A program made the position numbers and the translations under genes. This document shows, one piece after another, positions 43,407 to 51,492 of a stretch of DNA of 64,000 nt (positions are counted from its first letter, which is position 1; every line of letters starts with the position of its first letter). This DNA comes from CAMAVH01 sp036500145 (GTDB lineage: Bacteria > Pseudomonadota > Alphaproteobacteria > SMXQ01): contig DASYCO010000047.1 of the NCBI GenBank assembly GCA_036500145.1, positions 1-64,000 of the forward strand, read 5' to 3'. The notes under the pieces were generated by a model. That model had not been told where the DNA came from, ran no database searches, and saw only the letters and a program-made list of their open reading frames with translations.

Positions 43407-43418
43407 ACGGTCATGGGT

Positions 43419-46121
43419 CTAAGCTGCCGAGAGGCGCGCCAGGGCTTCCGTGAGCTTCGCCTTGGCCGCTTCGAAGGCGGCCTGGCGCTCGCGGTTTTCC
43501 TCGATGATCTCGGGCGGGGCTTTGGAGACGAAAGCCTCGTTCGAGAGCTTCGCGATCACCTTGGCGATCTCGGCGTCGACCTTGGCGACTTCCTTCTTCA
43601 GGCGCGCCTGCTCCTGGGCGACGTCGATCAGCCCGGCGATCGGCAGCACGACCGTCGCCTCGTCCACCACGAACTGAATGGCGCCTTTCGGCACCTCGCC
43701 GCCGAGCGGCTCGGCCGATTCGAGGCGCGCCAGCGTCAGGATCAGGCTCTTGTGCGCGGCGAAGCGCTTGAGCGTCGTCTCCGACGCGCCCTTCAGCGAC
43801 AGGGCGATCTTGGCGGCAGGCGGCACGTTCATTTCCGAACGCACGGCGCGCACGGCGTCGATCAGGCGCACGACCCAGTCCATTTCGGCGAGAGCTTCAG
43901 GCGCATGCCAGGTGGCGTCCGGGCGCGGCCATTCTGCGGAGATGAGCGAGCCGTGCTCTTTGCTGCCCTCGTGGCCCTCCGTCAGGTTCTCCCACAGCTC
44001 GTCGGTGAGGAAGGGCATCATCGGATGCAGCAGGTGCAGGATGCGGCCGAGCACCCAGGCCGAGGTCGCGCGCGTCTCGGCCTTGGCCGCTTCGTCCTGG
44101 CCCTGGAACAGCGGCTTGGCGAATTCGAGGTACCAGTCGCAGTAGGTGCCCCAGGCGAACTGGTAGAGCGCGTTGGCGGCTTCGTTGAACTTGTAGCCGT
44201 CGATGGCCGTCTCGACCTGGCCGACGGCCTCGGCGAGGCGGCTGACGATCCAGCGGTTGACGACGTTCCTGGAGGCGGCCGGATCGTAGCCCGGCACGAG
44301 CGCGCAGCCGTTCATCTCGTTGAAGCGCGCGGCGTTCCATATCTTGGTCGCGAAGTTGCGGTAGCCCTCGACACGGCTCTCGGCGAGCTTGAGGTCGCGA
44401 CCCTGCGCCGCCATGGCGGTCAGGGTGAAGCGCAGCGCGTCGGCGCCGTACTTGTCGATGAGGTCGAGCGGGTCGACGACGTTGCCCTTCGACTTCGACA
44501 TCTTCTGCCCCTTCTCGTCGCGCACGAGGGCATGGACGTAGACGGTGCGGAAGGGCACGTCCTTCATGAAATGCAGGCTCAGCATCATCATCCGGGCGAC
44601 CCAGAAGAAGATGATGTCGAAGCCGGTGACGAGCACGTCGGTCGGATAGTAGCGCGCGACCTCCTTGGCGTTGTCGGGCCAGCCGAGCGTCGAGAAGGCC
44701 CAGAGACCGGACGAGAACCAGGTGTCGAGCACGTCGGAATCGCGGCGCAGCTCGACGGCCTTGCCGTAATGCTTGGCCGCGCCGGCCTGCGCCTCGGCCT
44801 CGTCGTAGGCGACGAAGACCTTGTCGTCGGGGCCGTACCAGGCCGGAATCTGATGGCCCCACCAGAGCTGGCGCGAGATGCACCAGGGCTCGATGTTGTT
44901 CATCCAGTGGAAGTAGGTCTTCTCCTGCGCCTTCGGCACGAAGACGGTGCGGCCGTCCTCGACGGCGGCGATGGCCGGGCCGGCGAGCGTCTTGGCGTCG
45001 ACGTACCATTGTTCAGTCAGGTAAGGCTCGACCGGCACGCCGGAGCGGTCGCCGTGCGGCACCACATGCGGATGCGGCTCGGTCTTGACCAGCAGGCCCT
45101 GCTCTTCCAGTTCGGCCAGGATCTGCTTGCGCGCGACGAAGCGGTCGAGGCCGCGGTAGGCCTCGGGCGCATTGTCGTTGATCTGCGCCTCGGCGGTGAA
45201 GACGTTGATCGCCTCGAGGTTGTGGCGCTTGCCGACCTCGAAGTCATTGAAGTCGTGGGCCGGCGTGATCTTGACGGCGCCGGTGCCCTTCTCGGGATCG
45301 GAATATTCGTCGGCGACGATGGGAATCTTGCGCCCCACCAGGGGCAGCACGGCGAACTTGCCGATCAGGTGCTTCCAGCGCTCGTCGGTCGGGTGGACGG
45401 CGATGCCGGTGTCGCCGAGCAGCGTCTCGGGGCGCGTCGTGGCGACCGTGATGAACTCGCCGGGCATCCCCTCGATCGGATAGTTGATGTGCCAGAGATG
45501 GCCCTTCACGTCGCGCTGCTCGACCTCGAGGTCGGAGATCGCCGTGAGGAACTTCGGGTCCCAGTTGACGAGGCGCTTGTCCTTGTAGATCAGGCCGTCG
45601 CGGTAGAGGTCGACGAACACCTTGAGCACGGCCTTGGACAGGCCGGCATCCATGGTGAAGCGTTCGCGCGACCAGTCGAGCGAGGCGCCGAGGCGGCGCA
45701 GCTGGCGCGTGATCGTGCCGCCGCTTTCGGCTTTCCATTCCCAGACCTTGTCGAGGAAGGCGGCGCGGTCGAGCAGCTTGTCGTTGGTCGGTAGTTTCGC
45801 GGCGGCGCCGCGCGCCAGGCCGATGCCCTGCGCGGCGAGCTGGCGCTCGACCACCATCTGCGTCGCGATGCCCGCATGGTCGGTGCCCGGCATCCACAGG
45901 GCGTCGAAGCCCTTCATGCGCTTGTAGCGCACCAGCACGTCCTGCAGCGTGTTGTTGAGCGCATGGCCCATGTGCAGGCTGCCGGTGACGTTCGGCGGCG
46001 GGATGACGATGGTGAACGGCGTGCGGCCGCTGTCCGGCTGGGCCGTGAAGGCCCCGGACTGCTCCCATTTGGCGTAATGCTTCGCCTCGACCTCAGCGGG
46101 CCGGAAGGTCTTTTCCAGCAC
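43419..46121 (-). CDS. valS: Valyl-tRNA synthetase
   Basis: The 900-residue class I synthetase has the HIGH motif PPNVTGSLHMGHALNNT, the editing domain, the KMSKS motif (KMSKSKGNVVDPLDLIDKYG) and the C-terminal coiled-coil arm (about 830-900). That arm is the part duplicated in the array to its left. The start MLEKTFRPAEVEAKHYAKWE is typical. It lies downstream of popZ on the same strand. Confidence 0.97.
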   Translation of the reverse strand: MLEKTFRPAEVEAKHYAKWEQSGAFTAQPDSGRTPFTIVIPPPNVTGSLHMGHALNNTLQDVLVRYKRMKGFDALWMPGTDHAGIATQMVVERQLAAQGIGLARGAAAKLPTNDKLLDRAAFLDKVWEWKAESGGTITRQLRRLGASLDWSRERFTMDAGLSKAVLKVFVDLYRDGLIYKDKRLVNWDPKFLTAISDLEVEQRDVKGHLWHINYPIEGMPGEFITVATTRPETLLGDTGIAVHPTDERWKHLIGKFAVLPLVGRKIPIVADEYSDPEKGTGAVKITPAHDFNDFEVGKRHNLEAINVFTAEAQINDNAPEAYRGLDRFVARKQILAELEEQGLLVKTEPHPHVVPHGDRSGVPVEPYLTEQWYVDAKTLAGPAIAAVEDGRTVFVPKAQEKTYFHWMNNIEPWCISRQLWWGHQIPAWYGPDDKVFVAYDEAEAQAGAAKHYGKAVELRRDSDVLDTWFSSGLWAFSTLGWPDNAKEVARYYPTDVLVTGFDIIFFWVARMMMLSLHFMKDVPFRTVYVHALVRDEKGQKMSKSKGNVVDPLDLIDKYGADALRFTLTAMAAQGRDLKLAESRVEGYRNFATKIWNAARFNEMNGCALVPGYDPAASRNVVNRWIVSRLAEAVGQVETAIDGYKFNEAANALYQFAWGTYCDWYLEFAKPLFQGQDEAAKAETRATSAWVLGRILHLLHPMMPFLTDELWENLTEGHEGSKEHGSLISAEWPRPDATWHAPEALAEMDWVVRLIDAVRAVRSEMNVPPAAKIALSLKGASETTLKRFAAHKSLILTLARLESAEPLGGEVPKGAIQFVVDEATVVLPIAGLIDVAQEQARLKKEVAKVDAEIAKVIAKLSNEAFVSKAPPEIIEENRERQAAFEAAKAKLTEALARLSAA

Positions 46122-46201
46122 GGAGTGCCTCTTAACCTGCGCGGATGAAAAAACGATGGCCGGCGGATGCCGGCCTAGCTAACGGGGCAGCGTCGCGGCG
46201 G

Positions 46202-46837
46202 CTATTCCTCCGCGCGGCGCGACAGGCGCTCCAATTCCTTCCGCACGAGGCGCTCGGCCATCGGCGGCAGGTTCTTGTCGAGCCATTCCTTGATCATCGG
46301 GCGGATCATCTCCTGCACGAGATCCTCGAGCGTGCGGCCGCTGCCGAGCGACATGCCCGCGTTGCCGCTCTGCGAGGCGCGCGACAGCGAGGCGAAGGCC
46401 GCGGTGGCGGCTGCGGCGGAAACGTCGGACATCAGGCCACCCTCGCTGGCGCCTTGCGGCGCGCGCGGCTGGCCGATCAGCTCCTCCTCCGAGAACTCGA
46501 TCCTGTCCTCCTGGGCGTCTTCCATCGTCACCTCCGAATCCTCCATGGCGCCGATGTCGTCTTCCGGCACGGGCGGAATATCGTCACTCGCGTCGTCGTC
46601 GGCCGGCTCGGCCTCGGCAGGCACGACCGGCGCGTCGTCAAAGGGGGCGTTGAGGCTGACGACCGTGCCGTCGTCGGCCACCATTTCGGTCAATTCGAGC
46701 ACGTTCTCGGGCGAGGCGGCAGCGTCGGCGGCATCCGTGGCGGCGCCGCCCGCGTCGTCGTTTTCCGAGATGATGCGACGGATGGAGGCGAGAATCTCCT
46801 CCATCGTCGGTTCTGGTTGGGCCTTGGTGTCGCTCAT
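46202..46837 (-). CDS. popZ: Polar organizing protein PopZ (DUF2497)
   Basis: PopZ forms a polymeric matrix at the cell pole of alphaproteobacteria and anchors ParB-bound origins. The 211-residue protein has the conserved N-terminal helix TMEEILASIRRIISEND, an acidic Pro/Ala-rich disordered middle (about 30-130) and the C-terminal oligomerisation helices (LEDLVQEMIRPMIKEWLDKN, then LPPMAERLVRKELERLSRR). It lies 80 bp upstream of valS and downstream of the tolC gene. Confidence 0.93.
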   Translation of the reverse strand: MSDTKAQPEPTMEEILASIRRIISENDDAGGAATDAADAAASPENVLELTEMVADDGTVVSLNAPFDDAPVVPAEAEPADDDASDDIPPVPEDDIGAMEDSEVTMEDAQEDRIEFSEEELIGQPRAPQGASEGGLMSDVSAAAATAAFASLSRASQSGNAGMSLGSGRTLEDLVQEMIRPMIKEWLDKNLPPMAERLVRKELERLSRRAEE

Positions 46838-47011
46838 CTCGGGTGCGCCGCGCTCATCGTCTGCGATCCGCGCCCCAAAGGACGCCGGGTCTGCCGTTAT
46901 GCGCCCTCAGGAGCGCCTTTTCTGACTGTAACAAACTCTTCACGGCGACGTAAGCCACTCGAACGACGATTTCCGGGGGAAAATGGCCGAAAACCGGCCC
47001 TCCCCGCCCTT

Positions 47012-48388
47012 TTACTCGCCGTCGATGCTGTTGCCCCACCACTTCCCGCGGACGGCCTTGTAGTTCTGCTGCTCGTCGTAATAGGGCACCTGGAGGCCCA
47101 GTTCGCGGGCGGTGAGCGAGCCGATGGCCGCCTTCACTTCGTAGGCGGCGGCGATCTCGTCATGCTGCGCGCCGACCAGGTTGACCTTGGCGGTGAGCAG
47201 TTCCTGCTCGGCGTCGAGCACGTCGAGCACGGTGCGCGAACCGACCAGGGCTTCCTTCTCGACGCCTTCCAAGGCGATCTGGCTGGCGGCGATTTCCGAA
47301 TCGTAGGCGCGCAGACTGGCCCGCGCGGTCTCCAGCGATTCCCAGGCGCGGGTCGAAGCTTCCATCGCGTCGCGGCGAGCCTCGTCGACCTGGATCTTGC
47401 GCTGCACGGCCGTCTGCTTGGCGGCGCGAATGCGCGAGGCGACCGAGCCGGCGGTGTAGAGCGGAATGCTGATCTCGGCGGTGATCGCCGCGCTGTTGGT
47501 GCGCGTGTCGCTGGTCGTGGTCGCTTCGTCCGCCGACAGGGTGCCGCGGGCGTCGAGCGACGGCCACAGCTCGCCTTCGATGGCGCGGATGTTCTCGCGC
47601 GCCGACTGCTCGGTGTAGTCAGCGGCCAGCACGTCCGGATAGCGGTCGCCGGCGAGGGTGACGGCCTCTTCCTGGGCGGCCGGCAGGTTGGCCGGCGCCT
47701 TGGGCGTGACCAGGGTCGCCGGCGTCTCGCCGACAGCGTTGCGGTAGACGGCGCGCGACGCGGCGAGGTTGCCTTCGGCCTGGATGCGGTCGGCGGTGGC
47801 GCGCGACACGGCCGCTTCGGCCTGGGCGACGTCGGTGCGGGTGATCTCGCCGACGCGGAAGCGGTCGTTGGCGGCGTCCAGCTGGCGGCGCAGGCGCTGC
47901 TCGTTGTTGATGTTGAGGTCGAGCACGGCCTGGTCGCGCACGACGTCGATGTAGGCCGTCATGGCGGCCAGCAGGACCTGCTGCTCGGTCGTCTGCAGGC
48001 GGGCGCGGGCCGCGAGCACGTCCTTCTCGGCGCGCTGGGTCACGGCGTCGGCGGTCGGGTCGTAGAGCGGCTGCACGATGCTGAGGTCGGCGCCGCGCGG
48101 GCTCGTGTAGCGCGAGGCCGGCGAACGGGCGTTGCTGTAGCTCTGCTGGCGCGAGATGTCGCCGCTGGCCTCGATGGTCGGGCGCCAGCGCGACAGCGCC
48201 TGGGGCACGCCTTCGTCGGTGGCGCGCAGGGCGGCACGGGCGGCGAGCAGCGTCGGATTGGTCTGGTAGGCGCGGGCCAGCGCTTCGTCGATGGTCTCGG
48301 CCGAAGCCGAGGTCACCAGCGCGGTGCTGGCGAGCAGCGCCGCGACGGCGAGGACATGGCGAATGCGACGGAGGCGTAACGGGGCCAT
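47012..48388 (-). CDS. tolC: TolC family outer membrane efflux protein
   Basis: From ATG 48388 (MAPLRLRRIRHVLAVAALLA) the 458-residue protein has a signal peptide ending TSASA|ETIDEALARAYQTNPTLLAA. Two repeated OEP domains of alternating coiled-coil and beta-strand follow, including AEAAVSRATADRIQAEGNLA and EQELLTAKVNLVGAQHDEI. It forms the outer-membrane exit duct of type I secretion and RND efflux systems. A longer in-frame start lacks signal character. It is 22 bp downstream of the PCMT-like gene and may be co-transcribed with it. Confidence 0.93.
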   Translation of the reverse strand: MAPLRLRRIRHVLAVAALLASTALVTSASAETIDEALARAYQTNPTLLAARAALRATDEGVPQALSRWRPTIEASGDISRQQSYSNARSPASRYTSPRGADLSIVQPLYDPTADAVTQRAEKDVLAARARLQTTEQQVLLAAMTAYIDVVRDQAVLDLNINNEQRLRRQLDAANDRFRVGEITRTDVAQAEAAVSRATADRIQAEGNLAASRAVYRNAVGETPATLVTPKAPANLPAAQEEAVTLAGDRYPDVLAADYTEQSARENIRAIEGELWPSLDARGTLSADEATTTSDTRTNSAAITAEISIPLYTAGSVASRIRAAKQTAVQRKIQVDEARRDAMEASTRAWESLETARASLRAYDSEIAASQIALEGVEKEALVGSRTVLDVLDAEQELLTAKVNLVGAQHDEIAAAYEVKAAIGSLTARELGLQVPYYDEQQNYKAVRGKWWGNSIDGE

Positions 48389-48410
48389 AAGGCTCACCCT
48401 CTTCAAAAAG

Positions 48411-49061
48411 CTAGAATACGAAACTGGGTTGCGGCGTGAAGCCGGGAAGCCGGGGCGTCGCGGCGTCGAACAGCACACGGCGCGACAGCACGCCGTTGCG
48501 GCGCATGATCAGCACCGCCTGCCCCGCCCCGCCCTTGTCGACCACGCCGACGAGGCGGCCGCCTTCGGCGAGCTGGTCGGTGATGGCGGCGGGCACGTCA
48601 TGGACGGCGCCTTCGAGCAGGATGACGTTGAACGGCGCCTGAGCCGGGCAGCCGGCCGTCAGCGTGCCTTCGACCAGGGCGACATTGTCGATGCCGAGGG
48701 CTTCGACGTTGGCGCCGGCCGCGCGGGCCAGGGCCGCGTCCTGCTCGAGCGCCACCACGGTGCCGCTCAGGCGGGACAGGACCGCCGGGCCATAGCCGGT
48801 GACGCAGCCCACGTCGAGCACGACGTCGGCGGCCTCGATTTCGGCCGACTGGACCAGCCGGGCGAACAGCATCGGCTCCATCAGCCAGCGGTTGCCGCCG
48901 ACCGGCACGTCGTCGTCCACGTAGGCGACGTCGCGCGTCGCCTCCGGCACGAAACGTTCGCGCGGGACGTCGAGCAAAGCCTGCAGCAACGACAGGGAGG
49001 TTACTTTATTGGGGCGAATCTGGTTATCCACCATGTTCCGCCGAGCGACCGAGAAATCCAT
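48411..49061 (-). CDS. PCMT-like SAM-dependent methyltransferase (second copy)
   Basis: This 216-residue protein, from ATG 49061 (MDFSVARRNMVDNQIRPNKV), is a divergent protein-L-isoaspartate O-methyltransferase-like protein found next to tolC in many alphaproteobacteria. RERFVPEATRDVAYVDDDVP and the SAM loop LDVGCVTGYGPAVLSRL correspond to Pcm segments, but the SAM loop has CVTGYG where Pcm has GSGYQ. Its activity may therefore differ from Pcm. The canonical pcm is at 11378-12043. Confidence 0.88.
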   Translation of the reverse strand: MDFSVARRNMVDNQIRPNKVTSLSLLQALLDVPRERFVPEATRDVAYVDDDVPVGGNRWLMEPMLFARLVQSAEIEAADVVLDVGCVTGYGPAVLSRLSGTVVALEQDAALARAAGANVEALGIDNVALVEGTLTAGCPAQAPFNVILLEGAVHDVPAAITDQLAEGGRLVGVVDKGGAGQAVLIMRRNGVLSRRVLFDAATPRLPGFTPQPSFVF

Positions 49062-49289
49062 GCAGAGGTACCGCCGTGACAAGCGCCAAGCGCTTAGAAA
49101 GCCTTGGCTTATATACTGTTCCTATTCATGGAAAACAACGTTGCACTGCGGCAAACCCGTCGCGCCCGAGGCAATTTAACGCGATCTGTCACCAATCTGG
49201 CGCGATCTTCCCGACTTACCCGCGAGTGACGGACTGCGGGGCCTGCCTTTTCACGACCTCGCCCCGCAAGCCCTTCTTTCCGCACGGCC

Positions 49290-49319
49290 TTGACCCTGCG
49301 GGGCCCTGCGGCCTATATG
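49290..49319 (+). promoter_or_regulatory. Putative promoter for tRNA-Cys
   Basis: TTGACC (49290-49295), an 18-bp spacer and TATATG (49314-49319) lie about 78 bp before the tRNA. The rest of the 335-bp gap between the PCMT-like gene and the tRNA shows no convincing gene. Confidence 0.4.
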
Positions 49320-49396
49320 TCCGCTCCCCGCGCGGCGCCCCCAGGCGTGTCGCGGCCCGCAGGCGCCGCCGCTTCGGCCCGCCGGGCGCGCAATGG

Positions 49397-49470
49397 GGCC
49401 GGATAGCAAAGTGGTAATGCTCGGGACTGCAAATCCCGCACCGGGGGTTCGATTCCCCCTCCGGCCTCCA
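49397..49470 (+). tRNA. tRNA-Cys (anticodon GCA)
   Basis: Acceptor stem GGCCGGA pairs with TCCGGCC, followed by discriminator T and encoded CCA. The anticodon arm is CGGGA-CTGCAAA-TCCCG with anticodon GCA. The T arm is GGGGG-TTCGATT-CCCCC. All parts of the cloverleaf are present. Confidence 0.96.
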
Positions 49471-49656
49471 TCTCCCCGCCCTTCCCCAAAAGCGCTGCCA
49501 AAATCGCCCAAGTCCCTGAATAAAAAAGCCGGAAGAGCCTCTGGCCTTGCCGTTGGTCGTCTGTTATAACCGCGCCCTCGCTGAGGGAGCCGACGCCTTT
49601 CATACAGGTTCGACCCATCGGGACCGCCGTTTTGCGGCCCACAGCGTACCGGCCAT

Positions 49657-49731
49657 TCCGTGGTAGCTCAGTGGTAGAGCAGGCGGCTGTTAACCGCCCG
49701 GTCGGGGGTTCGAATCCCTCCCACGGAGCCA
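49657..49731 (+). tRNA. tRNA-Asn (anticodon GTT)
   Basis: Acceptor stem TCCGTGG pairs with CCACGGA, followed by G and encoded CCA. The anticodon arm is GGCGG-CTGTTAA-CCGCC with anticodon GTT. The D arm is GCTCAGTGGTAGAGC and the T loop TTCGAAT. A TATAAC at 49565-49570 is a possible -10 element. Confidence 0.96.
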
Positions 49732-50008
49732 ATTTTCTAATATAATCAATTAGTTAATTGGCGTTTCCAGGTCGCCCGCCAAAAGCCCCTCTACAATTCT
49801 GCGTCACGCTCAACGGCCCTGCGGGCCTTGGTGGAGTGGAGAGGCGCGCGGCTGCCTCTTCGCAACTCCTTCTCGTCCTGCATGGCATGCGCCAAGCTCA
49901 TCCCCGGACGGCCGGGCCTGAGCGAAAGGCCCATGCCAACGACCAAGCACGCAGGATGCCGCTATGCGGATCCGGCGTGAGAAAAATAGCGTTCAAGCGG
50001 AGTCTTTA

Positions 50009-50218
50009 ATGTCTTTCACAGTTACGCATGTCTGCCTTTTGATCGGCGCAGTCCTCTGTGTCGTCGGGCTCGTTTTGATACTGTTGAATAAGCCTGTGGG
50101 CGCGATCGTCATGATCGCCGGTTTTTTCTTCTTTCTCATCGCGGTGTTTTCCATTCCGCGGGAAAGCGCCGAAGCCAAGCTGCGAAGGACGCAGGGGATA
50201 ACGTCGCCAAGCAATTAG
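50009..50218 (+). CDS. Small hypothetical membrane protein
   Basis: A 69-residue protein, MSFTVTHVCLLIGAVLCVVG and onward, with two predicted membrane helices (about 7-26 and 30-50) and a short charged C-terminal tail ending TQGITSPSN. GCGGAG 7 bp before the ATG supports the start; an in-frame ATG 15 codons upstream adds charged residues and is less likely. I do not recognise the family. Base composition is less GC-rich than in neighbouring genes. The 278 bp between the tRNA and this gene show no other gene. Confidence 0.55.
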   Translation: MSFTVTHVCLLIGAVLCVVGLVLILLNKPVGAIVMIAGFFFFLIAVFSIPRESAEAKLRRTQGITSPSN

Positions 50219-50325
50219 GGGAAGCTCCCTCGCCGTCATCCGAATGGATTTCCGCGCCCCGCTCTGACGCGCTTTCGCTCCGCAACGCCTCCCTGCCCCG
50301 CCGATCGTACGGCGCTTCGCGCAAG

Positions 50326-51414
50326 TCAGGCCGGGCGGTGCAACCGACGAACGACTTCGCTCGGCTGCGGAATCCTTTTAAGCAGGCCGCTCCTGATGAG
50401 CTCCAGGGTCTGGGTCTGATCCTGCATGACCGTCCGCTTTAAATAGAACGCACGGGCATTCTCGCGGTCGTTCGTGGCGACGACATCGCGCGCCTCCAAA
50501 TGATATGTGCCGCTGCAATCGACAATCGGGACTGGCTTCAATGGCATGGGGGCGTCATTTGCCACAAACGCCGGCCGGTCCCAGAATCTGTCCGAGAATC
50601 GGCCGAGGGTTCGATACTTGACCCAGAAATGCTCGAAGCCGCATGAAGGATAGTGAAGGATCACGCCTTCGGAGCTGACGGAGACGTTCGTTTCGCCGCG
50701 AAGCCTCGCGAACGTATGGACGCCTTGCGGCTGCAGTCCTCGACCCAGGCGAACTGACGCCTTGCCGTTCGCGTAATAGTTGAAGAACTGCGGCCATAAT
50801 TGTGGCGTGCGTTTCAACAAGGCAGATTGCGCGTCGGACAACGGCGGCCGCATCTGGGGCGAGACTTTGAAGAGCGTGATTTCTTCAAAATAGTTCCCAA
50901 TTTCTTCCCGTTCGGGGACGCCTTCGAAATTCAAGTATCTGACGACTTCGTCGCCGCCGACGTTCAAGGCCGCGAAGTGATCCTTGACGGTTTTTTGCGT
51001 CGGCAAGAACAGTTCATCGATGTCGATGTGAAGCAGCCACTTGAGGCCCTTCCGTTCCGCAAGCTCCATTGCCAAGGAAGCGTTGAGCGTTTGGCGGGCC
51101 ATCACCTCAAGGTCGATGTATGGACCCATCAGGCCCCATATCGGGAGCTTGCTCCATGCCTGCCTTAGCTTCTGGTCATGGCGGATCGGCGTGACGGAAT
51201 CATTGTTCGAAAATCGAGAGAACGCGGGATCGTTCTCATCGTCAAAAAACAAGAAAACCTGGTCGAAGCCAATGGCAAGGTGATAGGCGACGAAGGAATC
51301 GATAACGGCGCCGGCGTTGCGAAGCGTTACGGCAATTGACGCACCCGATTTCAACTGAACGCTCCATTCATGAAACTGCCGGAATTTGACGGCAGAGCGG
51401 CGCTTCAGCCTCAC
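50326..51414 (-). CDS. Glycosyltransferase family 2/92-like protein
   Basis: The 362-residue protein has the pattern of GT-A glycosyltransferases of the GT92/DUF23-like group. VTLRNAGAVIDSFVAYHLAI lies near the N terminus and FDQVFLFFDDENDPAFS follows. The DxD metal motif is in WLLHIDIDELFLP. There is no signal peptide or membrane helix. The start is a GTG at 51414 because no ATG occurs in frame at the 5' end, which lowers start confidence. Codon use is less GC-rich than its neighbours and no polysaccharide genes surround it, consistent with acquisition by transfer. The sugar and acceptor are unknown. Confidence 0.75.
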   Translation of the reverse strand: MRLKRRSAVKFRQFHEWSVQLKSGASIAVTLRNAGAVIDSFVAYHLAIGFDQVFLFFDDENDPAFSRFSNNDSVTPIRHDQKLRQAWSKLPIWGLMGPYIDLEVMARQTLNASLAMELAERKGLKWLLHIDIDELFLPTQKTVKDHFAALNVGGDEVVRYLNFEGVPEREEIGNYFEEITLFKVSPQMRPPLSDAQSALLKRTPQLWPQFFNYYANGKASVRLGRGLQPQGVHTFARLRGETNVSVSSEGVILHYPSCGFEHFWVKYRTLGRFSDRFWDRPAFVANDAPMPLKPVPIVDCSGTYHLEARDVVATNDRENARAFYLKRTVMQDQTQTLELIRSGLLKRIPQPSEVVRRLHRPA

Positions 51415-51492
51415 CCTTCAAATGCGGCAGGCGTGCGCCATCCATCTCGCACAAAGGTGCTCCCAAACCGTCATGCTATCAAGCTTCGGGTG

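Noticed and set aside
43413..45794. Plus-strand frame of 793 codons
   Set aside because: It is antisense to valS, which has all synthetase motifs.
49313..49732. Minus-strand frame beginning MAPWEGFEPPTGRL
   Set aside because: It lies antisense to the two tRNA genes. GFEPPTGRL-type proteins are a well-known artefact of translating the wrong strand of tRNAs.
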